DNA of 64,000 nucleotides from assembly GCA_021229015.1 (NCBI GenBank), contig CM037783.1, positions 23,355,751 through 23,419,750 of the forward strand, written 5' to 3'. Positions 1 through 9,600 of this stretch are shown piece by piece. Each line of letters starts with the position of its first letter. Position 1 is the first letter of the stretch. The DNA comes from Solen grandis (taxonomy: Eukaryota; Mollusca; Bivalvia; Adapedonta; Solenidae). The translations under genes were made by a program, and so were the position numbers. The notes under the pieces are model-generated. The model worked only from the letters and a program-made list of their open reading frames with translations. It was not told the origin of the DNA and made no database searches.

Positions 1-170
1 ACCAGTCCTGGAACTACCTTTATATGCTGAGCTTCAATCACAGGAGCTATACCAGAATATTTTTAACAACTTTGGTATGTCGTGGTTGGGGATCGAACCC
101 ACGCCTTCCCGCTCCCAAGGCAGATGCTCTTACCACACAGAGATCTGGTACAGTCCATTATATTTTATTA
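1..170 (-). mobile_element. tRNA-derived SINE, family B, remnant
   Basis: Read on the minus strand, this segment has a degenerate tRNA-like head whose B-box equivalent is the complement of GGATCGAACCC near 91-101. It is followed by a body ending near the left edge (complement of 'accagtcctggaacta'). The same body, with 'ggtatgtcg' next to the B box, occurs at 46725-46885 (minus) and 60001-60290 (plus). The short reading frame across it is not a gene. It lies in the LEO1 transcription unit beyond the last visible exon. Confidence 0.6.
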
Positions 171-464
171 ATGTTGTATTCAAAAGGGATTGAACCAGAC
201 TGGATGTGATAAAAACCAAAACATCAATTATTACTATCCAAACTAATCTCAGCTAGAAGGACCTGTATCAATTTAAAGTAATTAATTTTTGTGGGGCACT
301 TTGTAGTTGATTTTTTTTAAGGATGTTATCCGCATGAAACCCATTAATTTAATTGCCCTCACATTTACTTGAACACGAATCAACGAATAAATGTATCTAC
401 AACATTTGCTACAGTATATGATCAGCTAAATTTCACATCAAGGGAACACAATATTTTATAGTAC
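171..464. other. LEO1 intron sequence, nothing recognised
   Basis: This AT-rich stretch lies downstream (minus strand) of the last visible LEO1 exon. I see no further LEO1 exon between it and the window edge, so the conserved C-terminal part of the gene must lie outside the window. Confidence 0.6.
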
Positions 465-616
465 CTTGTTTCCACACTGAGGAAGTTGGGCAGTTTGACG
501 TAATGGAGAGAATTGCCAAGGTCTGTTTTGATGCGGGGAATCTCGACTTCAATTCTTGTCTCGGGCTGTTCCTCTGGTTCCTGGTTTTCTTCATCAGACC
601 CCCCGATCATTGGTTT
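465..616 (-). CDS. LEO1: LEO1 coding exon 7, start of conserved core
   Basis: This is a 152-nt exon with acceptor aacttccag|AAACCAATG and donor GAAACAAG|GTACTA. It encodes [19 protein letters not shown], then the conserved [20 protein letters not shown] and [11 protein letters not shown]. This block starts the Paf1-binding LEO1 core. It ends in phase 2, and the next exon is outside the window. Confidence 0.9.
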
Positions 617-3600
617 CTGGAAGTTCAAGTGACCATCTTTAAACACACTTTCTCATCCAGACAGAAATATAATCTACATTCTATATATAAGTCATAGATA
701 AAGCTATAAACAATTGGTAGGTTACTGAACACAAAGATATACTAAAGTCAGTTGCAGATTATCAAATTTTGATTAACAAAAAAAAATTGTGGACTTAGAA
801 AATATATTTCAACTTAAAATCAAAGCTTCTTTGTATGTTTATGTTTTATGTCCAACTTAAAAGTGTTTCAGTCATTTGGGGATGAATGTTTACACGAGAC
901 CTCATAGTGATATCAAGCTGAAGACATGTGGCATGATACCAAACCCTGTCACATTATCCTGACACTAGACCAACTAGAACTGTGTCCAAAGGACACGGAT
1001 GCCCCCACTGTGCAGATGTGCTCGTAAACAAGAGCAGCTTCATTTAATGTCTACAAAATTCTGTTCTTATTATAGCGTTTCAGTTGAAATTTCCTCAATT
1101 ATGTATTAATGATAAAAAAGTTACCTAACTCTTGAGGCATCATATTTGGTTTCTTTACAGATGGAATACAATATTAGTGTCTGAATAAAACAAAACTTTG
1201 AAACACATGTCTGGTCTCCTAAAACTGCAGGAACACAATGCTGTGATCAGAGAAATATGTTGGGTATACAGTTACTTTTGGCTGTGGCAACTCATCTTTT
1301 ACATAGACAAGATCAATAATAGATCCACTTAAGTGTGTTGGTAATGTCACACACTGGCGATAATTAAGCAGAGATTCAGATAGTCTTCTGTACCAAACTG
1401 AATCAACGTTGATGTTGAAATCACCTAGGATTATGTCAGGTTGCGTATCGTATACTGTGCTGGTAAGATCTGTACATTGTCCATCTACACATTAAGGTTA
1501 TTCATCACTGGAAGTTTAAGCAAAATCTGCCATCTGGTTTAAGAGGAGTTGCTTTCACAAAATTTCTATATGGTATATAGTGAAAAAATCAACAAAGGGC
1601 CATAATTCTGTTAAATTTGGTCGCCACGAAAAATTCCTTCCTTTACTTCCATCTACACATTAAGGTTGTTCATCCCTGGAAGTTTAAGCAAAATCTGCCA
1701 TCCGGTTGAAGAGGAGTTGCGTTCACAAAATTTCTATATGGTATATAGTGAAAAAATCAACAAAGGGCCATAATTTCTGTTAAATTTGGTCGCCACGAAA
1801 AATTCCTTCCTTTACTTCCATCTACACATTAAGGTTGTTCATCCCTGGAAGTTTAAGCAAAATCTGCCATCCGGTTGAAGAGGAGTTGCGTTCACAAAAT
1901 TTCTATATGGTATATAGTGAACAAATCAACAAAGGGCCATAATTCTGTTAAATTTGGTCGCCGCGAAAATTCCTTTCTTTACTACCATCTACACATTAAG
2001 GTTGTTCATCCCTGGAAGTTTAAGCAAAATCTGCCATCCGGTTGAAGAGGAGTTGCGTTCACAAAATTTCTATATGGTATATAGTGAACAAATCAACAAA
2101 GGGCCATAATTCTGTTAAATTTGGTCGCCGCGAAAATTCCTTTCTTTACTACCATCTACACATTAAGGTTGTTCATCCCTGGAAGTTTAAGCAAAATCTG
2201 CCATCCGGTTTAAGAGGAGTTGCGTTCACAAGATTTCGGGACGTACGGATGGACTGACGGACTGACGGACTGATGGACTGATGGACTGACGGACGGACGG
2301 ACGGACGGACGGACAAGTGCAACGCTATATGCACCCCACTTTGTGGGGGCATAAAAAGTCTTGATACTAATCAATATGCCAAGCACTAAGATACAAGTTC
2401 ATTCTTTAACAATATTCATACAGGCTTTTTTTCTGCTGGTGAAGAATGGGCCTTACCTTGGGTTAATGGCAAATTTGGAGAAAACTATGAATTTAAAGAT
2501 ATTTTCAGAGAGGCAGATGCCTATGGCATTAGGAAAAAAATGTTTCAACTTGGGACCACATTTTTCTAACCTCTCAGCCAACAGGGTTGGTTTTAATGCT
2601 TTTTGTTAGCTTCATCATCAAAACTGAAGGTGATTTCATATTTCCTACACCGATCAACATGTCATGACTCGTGAATCTATGAATCAACTGAATAAAAAGA
2701 TACTCCCATACAGAAAATAACAATGGCAATGTTCCAGTAGAACTATTACTGACGGTGATTAATTCCCCTGTATACCACCTTGTCTTTGTGTAATGTGAGT
2801 ATAGGATGTGAAGATGATGTGACTTAATGGGATGTGACAAATGTGATTCTTATATACTGTAAAATTAGCAGTTTTTGTTGACATTAAATTTCATTTATTA
2901 TGTACCTAAGGGAATTTCATGGGTACATTTATTTGTGGATCTATGTTCTAGAAAATGTGAGTTTGTATAAGAGAACAGTTTTCGTTGGGATTAATATTCC
3001 ATGAAACTGACGAAAATTAGTGTCCCACAAAAATTAATGATTTCACAGTAGTCCAAACTCCTGTGAAGGTATGAGTTTAATGACAAAGCTCCAAAGAATA
3101 TTGAACTCTCACATACCTGTGTTCTTTCCTCGTCATCACTGTTTCTCTCTCTGGCTTCCTCATCCTTCTCTTTCTTGTCATCTTCATCTGAACTGATGTC
3201 ATCAGCATCTCCAAACAAGTCATCAACAGTTGCTGAAATAAGACAACAAATGGACATTTCTAATTTCTGTATTGAAAAGTAGCCTTTCCTTTTAACAACT
3301 GCTATAGAATTATTCTTTCAAGATTAAAAAACGGTATCACAAAATTGTAAGATGTTCTTTGGTGTTTTGTGTAAACCAGATCAACCATTGACTACTATCT
3401 GAAGTATGAACTATTGGATAATTCATTGAAATAAGCATATATCTGTAAATATTGGAAATGTCCACAAGACATTCTGATGGAAACTCTTCCATAATACCGT
3501 GATTCCCCTTGCAACAACCCAACTTTTTGTCTGAATAGTGTACTTTAAACACATTTCACTTCAAATGAAACTACCCCCCACAAAGAAGAAAAACAAACAA

Positions 3601-6600
3601 AAAACCTTGAAGTTGATTCAAAGCAGTATTTGTCATTTGTTTACTGGATTTCATGTCCTACAGACAGTATTTCAACCATTTAGAGACCTTGTCTAATTCA
3701 GAGAGAAATAGTGCTGTTACACTGCAGTTTCACACCATCAACATTCAACAAATGACATTATAATGAAACCAGGACAACCAGTACATATGTTTATATGCTG
3801 AGACCCAAGCAGCAAGCTTCCTTTTTAACACCATTGGTACACAACAGTTGAGGATCAAACCTAAAACCTTAGTTGAATCTGTTTATCCAGAGCACTAGTG
3901 AGGAAGTATATACCTTGTGGTTGGTCACCCTCTAAGTCGGACAGCCCGTCGTCACTGCCTAAAGCCACCTTTGTTTTCTTTTGCCCGATTACCGACCCAT
4001 CAGAATCCGACTGATTACCTTCAGCTACAAAATATTAGACTGTTTTATACATCTCACAATTAAGTGAGTAAGTATTAACCCATTACCTCATGTAGACTCA
4101 TTTTGACAGATTGGCAAACAGAGCAGATCCAGATCAGACAGCTCCTTCATGGAGTAAAATAAGGATTGTCTGATAAGTGTCTCCCCTATTTGCTCATATA
4201 GTAGCTCAGATTCTACACAATCTGCACAGTGGAAAAAAATCCATTACTGGTATTTCATGTACAATTTTAGGTTCAGTCCATTAATATTCATTGTACCATT
4301 TTAAGTTTAGTCCATTAATAGTCATTAACAGGGAGCAGCTCTGTCTACTGGTTATAAGAAATCTGAGAGTCACCCAATTAAAACAGAATATATTCTTAGT
4401 GGGTCATATCAAATTTAAGCTGAAATAGTACTTGGTATCTGCCAGGAAAAACAGAACGCTATGTAAAGATTTTCAAATTATTTCACTCTTCAAAATTATA
4501 ACTAAGGTTTGTTTACTCAATGCATGTAATCGGCATAATTGGATTTGTTCATTTTTCATTGGCAATTACACAAATATGCATTCTTTCTTCTCCTTTAAAA
4601 TTAATTTGTTTTTTTTTTTTTTTTTTTTAAAAAATTATGGCACTCATAAATTAGTGTATTTTTTTTTTTCATTTAACTCAGCATATTAACAAACCTGCTT
4701 TTGGGCTGCCTGCTTCAGATGGACTTCTAGACCTGTAAAGTAAAAAAATACAAATTTGAGGTAAACCATAACTGCTGGAAAATACACCTTTTCACCATCA
4801 TCTCAAACAAAGGATTTTCTTAAATCATGTCAAAATTATACAAAACGCCTTAAGTCAATTAAATATACCAGTATTTGAAAGGTCAGTAATCAAGTGCAAT
4901 ATATCAAATCATCAAAATTCAAATAAATATATAATGTACTCTTGATTCCATATATTCAATATCCTCTGATCCATGAAAAAAAAAAGAGTCAACTAATCAT
5001 TTTAATCAAAAACACAATACAAATTCATATTCAAAGCCTTTTCCTTATTTATCAGGTGTCTTCCTTTCTGAAAAGTTCTTTTTAATTCATGCAGTTTTCC
5101 CCAAATTTGCATTTGATCAAGAACTTTCCTTTCCCTAGTGAAATGAACATGGCGATTTACCCCTAAAATTGTGGTGTAAAGGCCCCTTCCCCCCATCATC
5201 TGTCAATAAGGATTGAATATTTGTATTATGTTGGGCAGGGGACACCCGCTTGCCCGCGCCAGGTTAAAATCACTGCAGGCAAGTGATTTTTCAAAGAAGG
5301 TAGCCCATGCAGGGTTCAACATGAACTTTCTTGAGAGCTGGACCAGTGGTTCAGTAACTTAGAAAACCTACTAGACCTGACCTTAACTGAACTAGACCGA
5401 AGTGTAAAACACATACCGTATACATGTATGTTATATATAGATCAATATACTTACTTCGGAATACCTAACAGTGTTTTTGTTTTCATGTTTACCTTTAGAG
5501 ATGAATAAAGGTCTACAAAGATAATACTAGTATTACTCATGTGTTACATGCTTTTCATTAACATTGCATGAACACCTTGATTCCTAATATATGCAAGTTC
5601 TAGATAATGCTATTGTTTGATGATTTTCAAGCAATTCCATTTAAAGCAAAACAATCTGTTTCTTGTCATCTATTCATACAGTTTCTTTGATTCCTCTTTA
5701 CCTTTTTCATTCATTACTGACATTGTCTTTTTTGTTGGATGAAAAGACTATTTGACATTTTTCGTATCGGCTGCACATTGCCTATTGTCGTTATACATGG
5801 GATCCCAGCAAAATAAAAAGATAAGCGTTCATGCATTAACTTGCATCTCTAGCATTTTAAAATTAAATTTTCATTATGATACGAAAATTTCGTAAACATT
5901 ATAAAATGAAAAGTTAGATGAAGAAATAAGCATTCTTAGCTAAGTATTATGACAATGAACTTGGCAAGTGCGTGGGGGAAAAAGCCTCGTTCTGAAAACA
6001 CAAACCAATGAGTGAACGCGTGTCAAAATTGTTACTGAAAATGCCACTAAATATAGCACACACGGGTTTTCTAAGAAACTGTTTCAACAAGGGTCTGCTT
6101 TTGATGTGTCAATAGATAAAATTTCTGCGAATTTTGACCAATTTAGAACACGACCAGTGGGTCGTGTTAGCCTAGGACCTAGCTGAACAGGACCATCAAT
6201 CTACTAGTGAATGTTGTTCGGTCGGGCCTTAATGTCGAACCCTGCGATGGGCAAGTTTATTTATGTCAATGAAATCTTTCGTTTTTTTTTTATTTTCTAC
6301 AGTATATCAGGGGTGAAATGCTTGCAAATTGTGTTTGATACATATTAACCATAATTTACCTTAATATTACACATATTTAGTTTTAAACATTAACAAACAA
6401 CAACTAACTTAAAGATAGGGCAACCTGTTTTCACTGGGGGCTAGTAGATGTTCAAAGTAACTTGCCCTCTGGACAAGTGAAAGTCAAATCCTTTAGTAAA
6501 AACCCCTGTTTGGGCCATCTACTCTGTTTACTGTTAAACCATAGTTACATAAAAGTTGTCAAGGAAGCAAATGACACCCCAATTACCAACAGTGATACTC

Positions 6601-9600
6601 AAAGGTGTATGGTAAAAGTGGAAAAATTATAAATTATGCAGTTGAAGAAAGACTCATTTCTGTAAGATTTCATACCTGCTCTTATGGCTTCCAGCAGGAC
6701 TTCTAGATCCTGACCTTGACCTGCTTCTCTTCCTAGGGCTTCCTGACCCACTTCTAGCACTTCTGGCTGGACTAGCAGAACCTTCTCTACTTCTAGCAGG
6801 ACTTGCTGATCCATCTCTGCTTCTAGCAGGACTTGCTGATCCACCTCTGCTTCTAGCAGGACTTGCTGATCCACCTCTGCTCCTAGCAGGACTTGCAGAG
6901 CCATCTCTGCTCCTAGCAGGACTTGCAGAGCCCTCTCTACTTCTAGCAGGACTTGCTGATCCATCTCTGCTTCTAGCAGGACTTGCAGAGCCATCTCTGC
7001 TTCTAGCAGGACTTGCAGAGCCCTCTCTACTTCTAGCAGGACTTGCTGACCCATCTCTGCTTCTAGCAGGACTTGCAGAACCCTCTCTACTTCTAGCAGG
7101 ACTTGCTGATCCATCCCTACTTCTGGATGGGCTTGAGCCCCTACTTCCTACAGGACTTACTGAGCCGTCTCTCTTGGGACTTCCAGATCCACTTCTTGGA
7201 CTTCTACCTGGACTGGCCGATCCTTCTCGACTTCCATGGCCCTCTGAGCCTGCAGGGCTACCAACTGGACTTGCAGACCCAGCCCTGCTGCCAGCTGGGC
7301 TTCCACTTCTGTCTGAATGAAGGCTTCCTGATCGTGCTAATGGGCTCACAGACCTTTGTCTGTCAGGAGACCCTTCTCTATCTGGGCTGCCTGACCGACT
7401 TCTGGCAGGTGATCCTGACATGCTTCGTGCTGGGGACCCAGACCCACTCCTAGCTGGAGAATTTCCAGGGCTCCCAGACCCACTACGACTTCCAGGGCTT
7501 GGTGAACGACTCCCAGCTGGACTTCCTATAAACAATAACAAGAGCTGTCAGAGGACAGCACGCTCACTATTCAAAATGCTTGTTGGTAAATCAAATGAAA
7601 TCCATTTCATTTCTTGCCCTTCACATAGCCTGTATATAATAATAGTAAAAAAAGATATACCTTGATAGTCTGATACCCCTTAATATTTTTATTTTGTCTA
7701 AAATCAATCCCATGCCTAGTTACTGAGACATAAGCACAATAACACTGTGCATGCAAAACTTTAACCAAAAATCCAAGTTAGAAAAGGGCCATAATTTGCA
7801 TAAAATTCAGTCCAAAAGTTATCCTCCTTAGTTTTCTGATGTCCTTGAAGACACTCCTTAACTTTCTAGTCAATTCCACAAGCAATTTCTGAGATATAAG
7901 CTGGATAGTAAATTGAATGCAAAATTTAACGAAAATTCAAAGTTAAAAGGGGGCAATAATTTTTAATATATTCCATCAAGTGTTATCTTCCTTTATAGTA
8001 TGATACTCCTAAACATATTGAAGATGTTTAAAATCAATCGCATGCCTGGATACTGAGATATTAGCATGAAGTACTTGCATGCAAAACTTTAACAAAATTT
8101 CTAAGTAAAAAAGGGCCATTATTTGTAAATATTTCTATCAAGAGTTATCTAACTGAAGTATGTACCCCTAACATATTAAGATGTTTCAAATCAATTCTAT
8201 GCCTGGATACTGATATTAGCATGAAAGTACCTGCATGCAAACTTTAACCAAAATTTAAAGTTAAAAGGCCATAATTGTACATATTTATCAAGAGTTATCT
8301 ACCATGAAAGTTGATACCTAAACATATTAAGATGTTGAAATCAATCGATGCTGGATACTGAGTATAAGCATGAGAGTATCTGCATGCAAAACTTTAACCA
8401 AAATTTCTAAGTTAAAAAGGGGCCATAATTCATATAAATTCAGTCAAGAGTTATCTACCTTGGTTGTCTGATGCCCCTTAACATTTTATAAGCTTTCAAG
8501 TCAATACCATGAATGGTTATTGAGATACAAACTAGATAGTAGCTTGCAGCAAAACTTTAACCAAATTTCTATTGCATGTAAAACTTTACCAAAATTTCTA
8601 AGTTTAAAAGGGCCATAAATTAATTCATTTAAATTCAGTCAGAGTATCTCTTGGCTGTCTGATGCCATGAAACATATTTTAAACTTTCATATCAATACCA
8701 TAAATGGTTTTTTTGATATAAGGTTGATAGTAACTTGCACGCAAAACTTTAACCAAAAGCTGCAACGCCGACGCCAGGGCGACTACAATAGCTCTCATAT
8801 TCTTCAAATAGTCAAGCTAAAACGAGGGTTTGTAGGTCGGGATTTTATTTTTTTTATTATTTATTTTTTTTACATGAAACGAAAGGGGGGGGGGGGAGAT
8901 TTTTAAAGGCGGAAAGGTAAAAAGGACTTTGGGGGTGGTCGTAAAAAAGAGTGTCTGTCGGGTGACCAGAAACGGAACTTTTTTTTTTTGCCTAAGTAGG
9001 ATTGTGATTTACATACAAAATTTCAACCAAGGTATAAAGCAAATGGCTACATGCAGAATATTTGACTAGCTCAGCATATTTCTTCACTTTACAGTAGTTT
9101 GGAAAGCTCTTAAAGGTTTTCTGAAATAAAACTCTCCCTAAGCCCCGTCTCCATAAAGTTGGTTAAGGTAAATCATAATTCATCTATCATACCTCATTAC
9201 CAACTGTTTTGGTTGCCTTTATATTAGGTTACTATTTAGGAATAATTTATATTTCAATCATAACATAGCTGCAGAACTAATAATAACCATGAATGTGTAT
9301 GTGGTGTGTGGGAAGGAAAGCACACATCTGTGGCACAAATGTCTAACATATTCTGGTACTGAACCTTGCTACAGTATTCTTACCAGAGTGGTCACTCCCT
9401 GCAGGACTTTGAGTGGGGGAGGCCGAACCTTCCCTGTGGCTTCCGTCGCCAGCATCTCCTGCAAAGAATATTTTTCTATGTTTATATGCTTGTGTACTCA
9501 AAAAGTGGCATGTTCTACAACTAAAGTAGCAAACTTTGTCAATGCCGTATGATTTTTGTGTGGATCTACAGAGAAAGCAAAACAACAGAGGAGTTGGCAA

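Noticed and set aside
1481..2242. Possible CRISPR-like array
   Set aside because: Units are 168 bp, contiguous without spacers, in a eukaryotic genome; it is a tandem satellite.
6599..7114. Long minus-strand frame of VLLEAEM-type repeats
   Set aside because: It is an alternative frame of the 30-bp LEO1 minisatellite; a unit divisible by three keeps all frames open. The SPARSR frame has matching splice phases.
7103..7453. 116-codon plus-strand frame opposite LEO1 exon 3
   Set aside because: It is antisense to a well-supported exon, with no motif of its own.
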